The notes beneath the pieces were generated by a model. That model made no database searches and was not told where the DNA came from. It saw nothing but the letters and a program-made list of their open reading frames with translations. A program made the position numbers and the translations under genes. From the NCBI RefSeq assembly GCF_002583405.1, contig NZ_BCMJ01000011.1:1-55709 (forward strand): a stretch of DNA of 55,709 bases, given 5' to 3'. Shown in pieces: positions 7,367 through 16,477 of the stretch (position 1 is the first letter of the stretch; each line of letters starts with the position of its first letter). The DNA is from Secundilactobacillus silagincola. Its GTDB lineage: Bacteria > Bacillota > Bacilli > Lactobacillales > Lactobacillaceae.

Positions 7367-9019
7367 TTACTTCGTCTTATACATGTACTTATAGTTCCAC
7401 TGAGCACCAGTAGAATTATGGGTGATCCCGTGAAGCGTTGACCGCTTGAGATAGTAATTATAATCTTGATAGAGCGGTGTTACGGCTTGTTGATCTGCAA
7501 GGAGTTTCTCGGCCTGCAACAGCTTATTCCAACGCGCCGTGGTGGATAAATTGCCAGTTGTTGACCCATTAACTAGCTTATCGTAAGTTGCATTTTGCCA
7601 CTTAGCGTAATTTTGCGGATTGTTACTCAGCAGCGGTGCTAAGAACTCAATTGGGTCTGAGATATCAGCTCCACGACCACCCAAGTATGCGTCGAACTGT
7701 CCCTTCAAACTCCGCTGATAAACAATCTGTTCTGGAACACTTTGAAGATTAATTGTCAGTCCAGGTAGGTACTTTTGAGCATTAGCCTGAATATATTCAG
7801 CCAACTTTTTCGAACTGTCTTCTGTTGATGACATTAAGGTAAATTTCAATGACTTTTGACCAATCTGCTTTAACCCTTTTTGCCAGTATTGCTTGGCTAA
7901 TGTCGGATTGTAAGCAGCGCTTTGACCACCATCTTGTAATTTCGCGAAATCAGTCCCCTTATTGTTATAAGCGAGGTACTTCGTGACCACACCGGTTGGT
8001 TTAACGGCCGCACCGTTCATCACGACATTAACAATTTGCTTTCGATCTAACGTTAACGAAATCGCTTTGCGAATGTTCTCGTTTCTGAAGGCTTTACGCA
8101 ACGTCTGATTAGTAGGTTCTTGGTTAAAGAATAAATAATTCATATAAGAGTATGGACCCTTAAATAACTGCTTACTATTCTTAAAGTTTGATACCTGATC
8201 ACCCGTAAGAATGGTAAAATCAAGTTTCTTGGACTGGTAAAGATTCAGACTAGTTTGGGGGTCTTCCTCATAATGCATATTAATTTTATGCATCTTAACG
8301 ACTTTCTTATCCCAATAATTAGTATTTTTAACAAAAGTCCAAGTATTACTTTGCGGCTTCCAGTTTGCCATCTTATATGGTCCGGAATAAACCATTTTTT
8401 CTGGTGACATGCCATAAGATGAACCATACTTCTTAACAATTTTTTCATCCTGTGGTGCAAAAGCCTGATAAGTCATTAATTTATTGAAGTAGGCAATTGG
8501 GTGAGTTAATTTTACCGTCAAGGTGTGATCGTTAGTCGCTGTTACACCCAATTTGCTTGCTGGCAGCTTACCCGCGTTTACCGCCGCAGCGTTTACAATT
8601 CCGTTAAAGAGATACACATGCATGGATTTTGTTGCTGGCGCTAAGGACCGTTGCCACGAATAAACGAAACTCTGCGCCGTAATCGGATCACCATTACTAA
8701 ATTTAGCGTCCTTACGCAACTTAAAGGTATACGTTTTACCATCTTTCGAGACGGTCGACTTAGTTGCCAAATCTGGTACAATTTTATGATCCTTATTCAT
8801 GTAGAAAAGACTGTCGTACATGTTCCCAGCCTGATCAAACCCTTGCGTCTTAGAAATGTCCAGCGTTGTGATGACATAGTTAGCTGATAAATCAGCCGTC
8901 CGGTCTAGTTTCGGCTTCGACGCGGCAGAATTCGACCCACACGCTGCTAGTAGCACACTCAACGAGGCAATTCCCAATAAACCAATGGTAGCCTTCAAAC
9001 GAAATGACTTAGTTGACAT
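7367..9019 (-). CDS. OppA-like ABC substrate-binding lipoprotein
   Basis: A 550-aa family-5 solute-binding protein. The signal peptide ends in the lipobox LAAC (Cys27), followed by a Ser/Ala/Lys-rich linker. Typical OppA elements follow: residues about 40-90 (YDSLFYMNKDHKIVPDLATK) and SNGDPITAQSFVYSWQRS. The start is the ATG at 9017-9019 because it has GGGAGG 9 nt upstream; an in-frame ATG at 9067 has none. There is no permease or ATPase gene beside it, so it must share a transporter encoded elsewhere. Coupling to a sugar-acid dehydratase is unusual for an oligopeptide binder; the ligand could be non-peptidic. Confidence 0.85.
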   Translation of the reverse strand: MSTKSFRLKATIGLLGIASLSVLLAACGSNSAASKPKLDRTADLSANYVITTLDISKTQGFDQAGNMYDSLFYMNKDHKIVPDLATKSTVSKDGKTYTFKLRKDAKFSNGDPITAQSFVYSWQRSLAPATKSMHVYLFNGIVNAAAVNAGKLPASKLGVTATNDHTLTVKLTHPIAYFNKLMTYQAFAPQDEKIVKKYGSSYGMSPEKMVYSGPYKMANWKPQSNTWTFVKNTNYWDKKVVKMHKINMHYEEDPQTSLNLYQSKKLDFTILTGDQVSNFKNSKQLFKGPYSYMNYLFFNQEPTNQTLRKAFRNENIRKAISLTLDRKQIVNVVMNGAAVKPTGVVTKYLAYNNKGTDFAKLQDGGQSAAYNPTLAKQYWQKGLKQIGQKSLKFTLMSSTEDSSKKLAEYIQANAQKYLPGLTINLQSVPEQIVYQRSLKGQFDAYLGGRGADISDPIEFLAPLLSNNPQNYAKWQNATYDKLVNGSTTGNLSTTARWNKLLQAEKLLADQQAVTPLYQDYNYYLKRSTLHGITHNSTGAQWNYKYMYKTK

Positions 9020-9113
9020 AAAAGAACCTCCCAAATAATCTAATAATGGCACACCTTTATTTTTCACAAATCCTAAAAATATGCCTAACCAGTATCAATT
9101 ATTACCACTTTTT

Positions 9114-9127
9114 TGTAAGCGTTTCAA
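9114..9127. promoter_or_regulatory. cre-like box upstream of the OppA-like gene
   Basis: TGTAAGCGTTTCAA matches the catabolite-responsive element TGWAANCGNTNWCA except at two 3' positions, about 95 nt upstream of the start codon. CcpA control is plausible, not shown. Confidence 0.35.
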
Positions 9128-9253
9128 TCGTTTGAACTAGCTATTTTGCTTGTGAAATCATAATAATTAATAAATGGTTTATATAATATTTTCATATAAT
9201 GATTGGTCATTTAAGAAAAAATGTCTTCTCCAAATCCCAGCCATTTAACGCAA

Positions 9254-9296
9254 AATAATGCCTATTCCGCGCAAAAATCACGGAATAGGCATTATT
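9254..9296. repeat. 16-bp perfect inverted repeat
   Basis: AATAATGCCTATTCCG (9254-9269) and its exact complement (9281-9296) around an 11-nt loop. There is no T run on either side. It lies in the 450-nt gap between OppA-like and nudC, and may be a processing or termination signal for nudC. Confidence 0.65.
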
Positions 9297-9345
9297 CACG
9301 TTAAACTCTGATATCTATCGAGTTATGTTACACTCTCACAAACGT

Positions 9346-9459
9346 GCTCAAACAAGCAAAGAGTTGCATATAAGGGCTCAAAACAAAAATCCCCCTAAGG
9401 TTCAGGGAATTTCCGTTTTGAGCCCTTATACTCCACTCTTTAAACGCTTGTTTTCACAC
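9346..9459 (-). repeat. Diverged copy of the long palindromic repeat (family A)
   Basis: On the minus strand this reads GTGTG...AGCGTTTAAAGAGTGGAGTATAA, then a stem arm, a loop with CCC...GGG, the complementary arm, and TTATATGCAACTCTTTGCTTG...GAGC. Landmarks and spacing match the tandem copies at 50625-50987 (GAGTGTAAC ... TTACATGCAGCTCTCTGCTC). Inner stem bases differ completely (GGCTCAAAAC against CGATAAAATGG) but change in both arms, so pairing is kept. Downstream of nudC. Confidence 0.75.
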
Positions 9460-9469
9460 TCTCTAATTT

Positions 9470-10300
9470 TTAAAATTTATGATGCCTGAAATCCTCAATC
9501 ATTTGCCACGTTAAGCTAAGTTCATCATCATGAGGAAGCTTATCACGATCAAACCACTGCGCTTTAGAAAGTTCATCCGTTTCGAGTTCAATCGGTAAAT
9601 CCTTATCCAGCTCCGCCGTGAAGCCCATTAGCAACGAATGAGAAAAGCCCCAAGGCTGACTAGCATAATACTTGATATTGTGGACAGAGAGCCCGACTTC
9701 TTCTGAAACTTCCCGCCTAATGGTGTCTTCAAGCGTTTCTCCTATTTCGACATAACCAGAAAGTAACACGTATCTCTCCTGTCCCGTTCGAAACTTAGTC
9801 AACAAGATTTTATCGCCATTAGTAATTGCTAAGATAATGCCTGGCGAGATTTCAGGGTAGATTTTTTGCCCACAGGACTCGCACACTAATGCCCGTTCCA
9901 CTTTGTCTTGAACTAGTGGTTGCCCACAAACGCCACAAAATCTATGCGATTTATACCACCAACCGAGGTGTGCTGCGGTTACGATTGCAAAGCTTAGCCA
10001 TTGCGGCTGCAATCCTCTTAACTTCTGCACGGATTCAAAATGATAGTCGTTACTTTCATTCACAGGCCTCGTAGATTTCCTAATGAGAAAGAACGAGACC
10101 CCGTCCACGGATAGGAGATAAGTGTAATCATCGCGATCAAAGTGCCACTCTTTATCAGCAAAATCAACCGTTGGTAATTGCTTCGACTCGGATAAAAGTA
10201 CTTTCTTGGCAGAATAGATGACAACAAAGTCATCCTTTTTAGGCGTTCGCCCAGGATGATATTGGTTATCCATAACCTTTGGCGCGATGTCTTGTAACAT
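9470..10300 (-). CDS. nudC: NudC-type NAD(H) pyrophosphatase / RNA deNADding hydrolase
   Basis: A 276-aa Nudix hydrolase. It has a four-cysteine zinc finger (Cys122, Cys125, Cys140, Cys143), then the Nudix box GX5EX7REUXEEXGU at 182-204 (Gly182, Glu188, Arg196, Glu197, Glu200, Glu201) and the NudC-specific SQPWGFS motif (214-220) that selects NAD(H). In the family it splits NADH to NMNH and AMP and removes NAD caps from RNA. Start ATG at 10300 with GAAAGGAC upstream. Monocistronic, divergent in context from nothing; the palindromic repeat at 9346-9459 follows its stop. Confidence 0.9.
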   Translation of the reverse strand: MLQDIAPKVMDNQYHPGRTPKKDDFVVIYSAKKVLLSESKQLPTVDFADKEWHFDRDDYTYLLSVDGVSFFLIRKSTRPVNESNDYHFESVQKLRGLQPQWLSFAIVTAAHLGWWYKSHRFCGVCGQPLVQDKVERALVCESCGQKIYPEISPGIILAITNGDKILLTKFRTGQERYVLLSGYVEIGETLEDTIRREVSEEVGLSVHNIKYYASQPWGFSHSLLMGFTAELDKDLPIELETDELSKAQWFDRDKLPHDDELSLTWQMIEDFRHHKF

Positions 10301-10419
10301 TATGAATACAGTCCTTTCAAATAAGTTTAAACGTTAGCACTCCTAAGAGATTAATCATCATTTTTAAAACATGATATGTTGTCCTAATTATATCACTGAG
10401 CTAATAAAAAAATTAGGCA

Positions 10420-10457
10420 AAAAACAGATAGCAAGAATCTTCTGCTATCTGTTTTTT
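10420..10457. terminator. Terminator of the Met operon
   Basis: AAAACAGATAGCA/TGCTATCTGTTTT stem, with A and T runs on both sides, so it can work in both directions. It lies 47 nt beyond the stop of the dehydrogenase gene. Confidence 0.85.
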
Positions 10458-10503
10458 AAATTAAAAGACTGATGTCACTGACTCATTTAAACCAAATTGC
10501 GCC

Positions 10504-11595
10504 TTACTTGACCGGTGCCGTGATTTCCTCCAACTTATAAATCGCGCTCTTGACGGCATCAGTATCAATATCCAACGGTATCAGATGCATTGTCGTTTCA
10601 GGATCAGCGGAAACAGCCGCGATCTTGGTAATTCCCGCATCGTCAATATCGCCTAGACCTAAATCTTCGAGGTTAGTTGGAATATTGAGTTCATGATAAA
10701 ACGGCAGCAAGTTCCGAATATCATCATAGTGGTGTTCAATGGCCAATTGGACCAAAATTCCATAACCTACTTTGATACCATGCAATAAGTGAACAGTTTC
10801 AGGAAATAGCGTTAAGGCATCATGGACTGAGTGAGCACCCGTGGAACGTGCATAATCACCGCCCCAGCCACCGACAGTACCAGCCGTCACAATAATGGTT
10901 TCCATGACTGTGCGCCACGTGTGAGTCAACTGCCCCGCTTGCATGTCCTTAACCGCCTGAACAGAATTATTGAGTAAGATGTTCTTGCAATTAATGGCCA
11001 TTTGTCGTGAAATACTCAGCGCAGTCGTGTATTCATCGTCGTCTAATGCTTCAAACATGAGCTCAGATTCATAGAACTTAGCCAGTGTATCCGCGATTCC
11101 TGCCACGTAATAATTAACTGGTGAATTTAAAATGACTTTTGGATTGATCAGTAGTAAATGAGCGGTTTCCTTATAAATTTTATGGTCGAGATGCTCCCCA
11201 TTTGCTTTATAGTGGACACTTACCGAAGACCATGGTGCGCAGTTACTGGCTAACGTTGGAATCAACACCAAATACAAATGTGTGCCAGTAGTAACTGCCT
11301 TGGCCGTGTCCAAAACCTTACCCCCACCAAGTCCAATCACCATTTGAACCTGATGCTCTTTTGCAATGGCCGCTACGCGATGAATTTCTTCGTAAGAACA
11401 CTCACCATTAAAGAACACATCTGTCACCTCAACGTGATCACCAAAGTTTGGCAAATAAGGTTTAGCTGCTCTTAGTGACTTAGTACCGTGCAAAAACAAC
11501 ACTTTAGTAACCTTTAAATCTGAAATAAATGATGGTAGCTGGTCGTACGCATCAACATCTGAAATGTACCTTTGCGGACCGCTTTGTGAAAACAT
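10504..11595 (-). CDS. Iron-containing alcohol dehydrogenase family, hydroxycarboxylate-dehydrogenase-like
   Basis: A 363-aa group III (GldA-like) dehydrogenase. NAD(P)-binding GLGGGKVLDTAK lies at 88-99. Metal ligands are expected at Asp169 (GIADT), His255/His258 (AHSVHD) and His272 (LLHGIKVGYG). In E. coli the similar YbdH/HcxA acts on 2-oxo and 2-hydroxy acids and is encoded next to a methionine aminotransferase (YbdL). Here it is the last gene of the Met T-box operon with an aminotransferase, so interconversion of 2-oxo-4-methylthiobutanoate and the hydroxy analogue is a fair inference. Start ATG with AGGAAGG 6-12 nt upstream. A glycerol dehydrogenase role is the alternative. Confidence 0.8.
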   Translation of the reverse strand: MFSQSGPQRYISDVDAYDQLPSFISDLKVTKVLFLHGTKSLRAAKPYLPNFGDHVEVTDVFFNGECSYEEIHRVAAIAKEHQVQMVIGLGGGKVLDTAKAVTTGTHLYLVLIPTLASNCAPWSSVSVHYKANGEHLDHKIYKETAHLLLINPKVILNSPVNYYVAGIADTLAKFYESELMFEALDDDEYTTALSISRQMAINCKNILLNNSVQAVKDMQAGQLTHTWRTVMETIIVTAGTVGGWGGDYARSTGAHSVHDALTLFPETVHLLHGIKVGYGILVQLAIEHHYDDIRNLLPFYHELNIPTNLEDLGLGDIDDAGITKIAAVSADPETTMHLIPLDIDTDAVKSAIYKLEEITAPVK

Positions 11596-11619
11596 AATCT
11601 ATCCTTCCTCTCGTCTGCA

Positions 11620-12480
11620 TTAATTGTTCGTCTTGAATGCAGGTGTATACATATGATTAAACTTAGCCTTGTAGATCTGAGTCACTGATTTAGTCTGATA
11701 AGCCTTAACAATCTTCTTGTATGTGGCATTATTCTTATCACTTGACCGAACGGCGATGACGTTGATCCATGGCTTATTAGCAGGATTGGAATAACTAAAG
11801 GATTCCTTGTAGATGGCATCGTTGATGGGATCTTTTTTAGCAACTTTAACGAAGTTACTATTAGTGATTCCGGCTGCAACGTCAGGTAATAGATTCATGA
11901 TTTTAGCAGGATCCTGTTGAACAATTTTCAACTTTAACTTATTTTCTGTAATATCACTAGTAGATGGCGTATCTCCAGCCTTAGGATCAAGCTTGATCAG
12001 ACCAGCCTGTTCCAAAACTTTAAGTGCACGGCCGGCATTAGTCACATTATTAGGAATTGAAATCTTATCCCCCTGTTTCAAATCTTTAATGGATTTGATC
12101 TTATCGGAGAAAATGTTCATTGGTGTCAAATACGTCTGTGCAATTACAGAAAACTTGTAATGCTTAGTTTTCTCTTCATTTTCGAGGAAGGCTCGGTTTT
12201 GAAAAGCAACCATATCGAGTTCCTTGTTATTCATGGCTTGGTTGGCTAGGATGCCATCAGTAAATGGTACTAATTTAACGTGAATGTGTTCTGATTTTAG
12301 ATTCTTGTTTACCTGAGCCCAAATTGAATTATCAGTCGTACCAACTACACCGACCTTCACCGTCTTGGTGGCCGCCGCATTACTGCTCTTGCCACAGCCA
12401 CTTAGTACCCCAGCGACTGAAACAAACGCTAACAACAAACTAAAAATTAAAATAATCTTCTTACTAATCAATCTCTTCAT
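11620..12480 (-). CDS. metQ: MetQ methionine-binding lipoprotein
   Basis: A 286-aa NlpA/MetQ-family lipoprotein. The signal peptide ends in VLSGC (Cys29), and TVKVGVVGTTDNSIWAQV opens the mature domain as in MetQ, with the later NVTNAGRALKVLEQAGLIKL segment typical of the family. It should bind methionine (or its sulfoxide) outside the membrane for MetN-MetI. It lies 26 nt behind metI in the same operon. The family also includes binders of dipeptides and other amino acids, but the Met-specific T-box makes methionine likely. Confidence 0.87.
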   Translation of the reverse strand: MKRLISKKIILIFSLLLAFVSVAGVLSGCGKSSNAAATKTVKVGVVGTTDNSIWAQVNKNLKSEHIHVKLVPFTDGILANQAMNNKELDMVAFQNRAFLENEEKTKHYKFSVIAQTYLTPMNIFSDKIKSIKDLKQGDKISIPNNVTNAGRALKVLEQAGLIKLDPKAGDTPSTSDITENKLKLKIVQQDPAKIMNLLPDVAAGITNSNFVKVAKKDPINDAIYKESFSYSNPANKPWINVIAVRSSDKNNATYKKIVKAYQTKSVTQIYKAKFNHMYTPAFKTNN

Positions 12481-12506
12481 GTCATTTTCCCCTTTTAAAA
12501 GTCAGT

Positions 12507-13178
12507 TTAATGTGTCGTCTTGCGACTGACTAACGTACCGATAATTTGAACAATGGTCACGATAACCAGTAAAACGATGATGCAAGCAAACGTTGCATCC
12601 TGTTCATTTTGTTGGAACCCATACTGAATTGCGAAATCACCAATGCCACCACCACCGACAACACCAACGATGGCAGTTAAGCCGATCAAAGAAATAAACG
12701 TAATCGTGGTCACTCGCGAAATGTTAGAAATGCTTTCCTTTAAATAGATGGATTTGATAATTTGGAACGTTGATAAACCCATGACCTGTCCTGACTCAAT
12801 CAATCCTTGATCTAAATCATTCAATGCCGATTCAATTTGTCTGGAGAAAAACGGCACGATACCAACAATCAACGGAAAAATGGTCCCTTTTACGCCAATG
12901 GCCGTTCCTGAAAGCACCCGGGTCAGTGGAATCAAAGCTGCAATCAAGATAATAAATGGAATTGACCGAAACAAGTTAATGATTTTATCTAAAATGTTCC
13001 AGACAACCGGATTACTGGCGATGCCATCCTTCTTCGTCACAACCAGCAATACGCCAATGATTAAACTGATTAAAAAGGAAATGATACCGGTAATAATCAG
13101 CATTTCAACCGTTTGAACAATTGAATTTTGAAAAATGTTGTAGTTCAAGGCCACATTTGGAAATAATTTACTAAGCAC
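12507..13178 (-). CDS. metI: MetI methionine ABC transporter permease
   Basis: A 223-aa permease with five or six membrane spans and the BPD-type EAA-like loop (SGQVMGLSTFQIIKSIYLKE). The start is chosen as GTG at 13176-13178, giving MLSKLFPNVALNYN. It has GAGGTG 7 nt upstream and overlaps the metN stop by 8 nt, so translation is coupled. A longer frame upstream to 13253 runs inside metN and would add a hydrophilic, non-family leader. Confidence 0.88.
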   Translation of the reverse strand: MLSKLFPNVALNYNIFQNSIVQTVEMLIITGIISFLISLIIGVLLVVTKKDGIASNPVVWNILDKIINLFRSIPFIILIAALIPLTRVLSGTAIGVKGTIFPLIVGIVPFFSRQIESALNDLDQGLIESGQVMGLSTFQIIKSIYLKESISNISRVTTITFISLIGLTAIVGVVGGGGIGDFAIQYGFQQNEQDATFACIIVLLVIVTIVQIIGTLVSRKTTH

Positions 13179-14220
13179 TAGCGAGCACCTCGGTTCTAAC
13201 CTGTTTTTCTTTAATGTATGACAGCGCACCGCTGACATCAGATTGCTTGCCACTTAAAATGATGACTAATCCTCCCAACGGTTTTCCTCGTAAAATCTTG
13301 ATGTCACCAACAATAATATTGGCATCAACGTTAAACTTACGGGAAATGGCTGAAATCAATGGTTCAATGGCCTTACTGCTGATGTAAGTCACTTTTACCA
13401 GCAAATCATTATCATGCAACTTCAACAAATTACTGTTGAGGACCTCATCGGGCAAGTTCAACTTGGAAGTTGTGGCAATAAACTTTTTAGTTAACGGTGT
13501 CTTAGGATCAACAAAGACGGAATAGACGTCGCCTTGTTCCACGATTTTACCCTTATCCAGCACCGCCACATCATCACAAAGTTCCTCAATCACTTGCATC
13601 TCATGGGTCACCACCACGATGGTAATATCCAGCTCGTGATTAAGTCGCCTCAACAGCTGGATGATATCTTCAGTGGTCTGCGGATCAAGGGCACTGGTGG
13701 CTTCATCGCAAAGCAACACCTTAGGATCATTGACTAACGCTCGTGCAATGGCCACCCTTTGCTTTTGCCCGCCGGAAAGAGTCGATGGAAAGGCGTCTGC
13801 TTTATCAGGCAGGCCAACGATTTTCAATAGTTCCAATACTTTGTCTTTAATCTGCTGTTGACTCTGCTTGCTATACTTAATTGGCAAGGCAACATTTTCA
13901 AAAACCGTCCGTGAAGGCATCAAATTAAACTGCTGAAAGATCATACCCATTTCCTTGCGAGTTTCTCGAAGCTGTTTTTTGGGCATATGGTTGATCTCAA
14001 TATCTTCAAAATCGACCTTGCCAGTATCTGGTAATTCAATCCCGTTGATGCAACGAATTAAAGTCGATTTTCCGGCACCGCTATAACCAATAATGCCGAA
14101 AATACTGCCCTTATGGATTTTCAGATTAATGTTCTTTAATACTTGAAGCTTTTCTTTACTGTCCGCCCGCGTAAACTCTTTACTAACGTGATCGAACGTA
14201 ATGATGTTTTCCTCAGTCAT
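13171..14220 (-). CDS. metN: MetN methionine ABC transporter ATPase
   Basis: A 349-aa ABC ATPase: Walker A GYSGAGKST (about 45-53), signature LSGGQKQRV, Walker B VLLCDEATSALD, and the switch His in VVTHEM. After residue ~260 comes the C-terminal NIL regulatory domain (KVTYISSKAIEPLISAISRKFNVDANIIVGDIKILRGKPLG) that senses intracellular methionine in MetN. Start ATG behind AGGTGGAATG. Between the aminotransferase and metI genes. Confidence 0.92.
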   Translation of the reverse strand: MTEENIITFDHVSKEFTRADSKEKLQVLKNINLKIHKGSIFGIIGYSGAGKSTLIRCINGIELPDTGKVDFEDIEINHMPKKQLRETRKEMGMIFQQFNLMPSRTVFENVALPIKYSKQSQQQIKDKVLELLKIVGLPDKADAFPSTLSGGQKQRVAIARALVNDPKVLLCDEATSALDPQTTEDIIQLLRRLNHELDITIVVVTHEMQVIEELCDDVAVLDKGKIVEQGDVYSVFVDPKTPLTKKFIATTSKLNLPDEVLNSNLLKLHDNDLLVKVTYISSKAIEPLISAISRKFNVDANIIVGDIKILRGKPLGGLVIILSGKQSDVSGALSYIKEKQVRTEVLASA

Positions 14221-14238
14221 TCATTCCACCTTGATTCA

Positions 14239-15399
14239 TTAATAGTTAATTTTGCTTAAACGTTCGACGACTTCTTTTAAAACTGACTCATCGTGGGTCA
14301 AACTCAGTCGAATGTAATCACGACCGTTACTGCCAAACCCGATTCCTGGGGCAACCACGATGTTAGTCTGCTCTAAAATTTGCACGGTAAACTGTTCGCC
14401 ATCTAATCCTTCAGGGGCTTTTACCCAAACGAAAAAGGTCCCTTTAGGTTCAACCACGTTCCAGCCGAGTTGCTTCAACCCACCCACTAAAGTATCGCGT
14501 CGTTGTCGATACAACGTTCTAAGTTGTTGAACGGAAGACTGATCAGATTCAAGACCAACAGTTGCTGCATCTTGAACTGCCCCAAAAATCGTACTGTAAA
14601 CGTGGTCGTGATACTTCTTAATGGCCGCAATCGCTGATTCATTGCCGAGCACGTAACCAGCGCGCCAACCAGCCATGTTGTGCGTTTTCGAAAAGGTGTT
14701 CAACTCGATGGCGTAATCCAAAGCTTCAGGTGCTTCCAAAATGCTCACGGGCTTTTCGTCATAGCTGAGAGCTGCGTATGCAAAATCATTAACAGCTAGG
14801 ATGTGATGTAATTTACAGAACTGAATCACCTTTTCAAAAAATTGGCTAGTGGCTTCAGCTCCAGTTGGGTTATTAGGATAGTTCAGCAACAATATCTTTG
14901 TTTTTTGTAATACCTCATCTGGAATTGATTCTAAATCTGGCAAATAATCGTTGGCTTCAGTGATTGGTAGCTGGTACAACTTACCGCCAGCTAAAGCAAC
15001 CGAAGCATCGTATTCTGGATAACACGGATCAGTCGTCACCACATAGTCACCAGGATCCAGAAAAACTTGGGGAATTGCTGAAATACCAATGGCTGAACCG
15101 TTGAACGTCAAAATCGCTTTGAAAGGATCTGTAGTAACCCCATAATTTTTTTGGTAGTAGTTGGAAATGGCCTTTAAAAAATTAGTCTTTCCTTCAAAAG
15201 GCGTGTACCGGTGGTTTTCCAATTTCTCCGATGCTATTTTTAGTTCGTCAATGATAAACTCTGGGGTTGGCTGGTCAGGATTCCCCTTCGCCAGATCGAT
15301 CAAAGTTGATTGATCTTCGACAGCATCGATTTTTTTATCAAGATCGGCGAAAAAGCTTTTAGGTATTTGTCTAACCTTTTGTGAAGGTGTAAATTCCAT
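14239..15399 (-). CDS. PLP-dependent class I/II aminotransferase, probable methionine aminotransferase
   Basis: A 386-aa fold-type I aminotransferase. The PLP lysine is in FSKTHNMAGWRAGY, the NYPNNPTGAE loop carries the cofactor-binding Asn, and NDFAYA has the Asp that contacts the pyridine nitrogen. It starts behind GGAGAGATGAGAAACAATG. The family covers aspartate, aromatic and methionine aminotransferases; a MetNIQ transporter, fRMsr and a Met T-box point to methionine/2-oxo-4-methylthiobutanoate as substrate pair (inference). Second gene of the operon. Confidence 0.85.
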   Translation of the reverse strand: MEFTPSQKVRQIPKSFFADLDKKIDAVEDQSTLIDLAKGNPDQPTPEFIIDELKIASEKLENHRYTPFEGKTNFLKAISNYYQKNYGVTTDPFKAILTFNGSAIGISAIPQVFLDPGDYVVTTDPCYPEYDASVALAGGKLYQLPITEANDYLPDLESIPDEVLQKTKILLLNYPNNPTGAEATSQFFEKVIQFCKLHHILAVNDFAYAALSYDEKPVSILEAPEALDYAIELNTFSKTHNMAGWRAGYVLGNESAIAAIKKYHDHVYSTIFGAVQDAATVGLESDQSSVQQLRTLYRQRRDTLVGGLKQLGWNVVEPKGTFFVWVKAPEGLDGEQFTVQILEQTNIVVAPGIGFGSNGRDYIRLSLTHDESVLKEVVERLSKINY

Positions 15400-15431
15400 T
15401 GTTTCTCATCTCTCCATTCGTTTACTTGAAA

Positions 15432-15887
15432 TTATTCGTTAAAGATCAGCGGTGCGATTTGGCTTAAATACTCGCCATCCGTCTCATCAAAGGTACTGTA
15501 TTCTGGACTATCTAGATCCAAAACACCCCAGAAATGACCATCCTTGAAAACTGGGACAACGATCTCTGATTTCGAAGCACTATCGCAAGCAATGTGACCT
15601 GGAAAATTGTGAACGTTCTCAACGATTTCTGTCTGCTTGGTTTTGGCGACTGTACCGCAAACACCTTTACCAACCGCAATATGCATACAAGCTGGCTTGC
15701 CTTGAAACGGTCCAAGAATCAATTCATTATTTTTAAACCGATAATAGGTCGTGCCATTCAAGCTTGGTATCTCATGAAAAAGTAAAGAGACTAAATTACT
15801 CATGTTGGCCACAACATCCGTTTCACCTTCCAGCAGACTCTCAGCCTGTTTCACCAACAACTCATAGTTTTCTTGTTTTTTTCCCAT
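15432..15887 (-). CDS. msrC: Free methionine-(R)-sulfoxide reductase (fRMsr, GAF domain)
   Basis: A 151-aa single GAF-domain protein with the three cysteines of fRMsr in place: PACMHI, GKGVCGTV and HIACDSAS. The EIVVPVF and WGVLDLDSPEYSTFDE segments complete the family pattern. The enzyme reduces free methionine-R-sulfoxide to methionine with thioredoxin. First gene of the operon, with AGGAGGAATGAG in front of the ATG, directly downstream of the T-box leader. Confidence 0.9.
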   Translation of the reverse strand: MGKKQENYELLVKQAESLLEGETDVVANMSNLVSLLFHEIPSLNGTTYYRFKNNELILGPFQGKPACMHIAVGKGVCGTVAKTKQTEIVENVHNFPGHIACDSASKSEIVVPVFKDGHFWGVLDLDSPEYSTFDETDGEYLSQIAPLIFNE

Positions 15888-15920
15888 ATCTCATTCCTCC
15901 TTACAAGTAAACAGAAAAGC

Positions 15921-16215
15921 AAAAAAGCACTTTCGCCCTTCACCAGATTTAATCTCTGATAAAGGGCGAAAGTGCTTTTCCGCGGTACCACCTAAATTTA
16001 CATAATTCTCTTGAATTACATACGCTTCAGATACAAAAAGAAAATCTTCTTATACCCTAACTCTGTAACGGGAGTACCCGGCATTATCTAACGTACGCTC
16101 GACAATGAAGACTGTTATTAAGACCATATTCGAACTTAGACTACTACCACCTTCCATCAAACGGTGGCTCTCTAGAAATAGCTTTCAGTTCTACTCATCT
16201 TACGTCTACTTGATT
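15921..16215 (-). promoter_or_regulatory. T-box leader, methionine specifier
   Basis: Read on the minus strand: Stem I starts near 16212 and includes the GAGAGCCACC...GGTGGT hairpin. The specifier loop GAAT-ATG-GTC puts AUG at 16125-16127. The T-box sequence TAGGTGGTACCGCG lies at 15981-15994, and a strong terminator follows (15921-15979, stem with GCACTTTCGCCCTT and a T run). The antiterminator needs the UGGU element to pair with uncharged tRNA 3' end. Specifier AUG means uncharged tRNA-Met, i.e. methionine starvation, switches on the operon down to 10504. Confidence 0.9.
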
Positions 16216-16477
16216 TGTTAAATTGGTATTGATTATTATACAAATCTAAGCGGAAGTCAACAGTAAGATGAAAATTTGATGAGTTGCATTTAATTAACTG
16301 TTAATTCATAAAGTGTGTGTCGTTCCTTTACTAGCAGTATATAATCTAGTTTTTTTTTGATTGAATTTAACAGGATTCGGCAACATTAAAAATAAATGAG
16401 CGTTGGGTAATGGCGTTGGCATGCAGCCTTTCTGATATATCTTATACAATCGCTAAATTTTAGGATTCTCAAAAGAA

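Noticed and set aside
12507-13253. Longer metI start at 13253
   Set aside because: The extra 25 codons lie inside metN and add a hydrophilic leader; GTG at 13178 has a ribosome site and an overlap.
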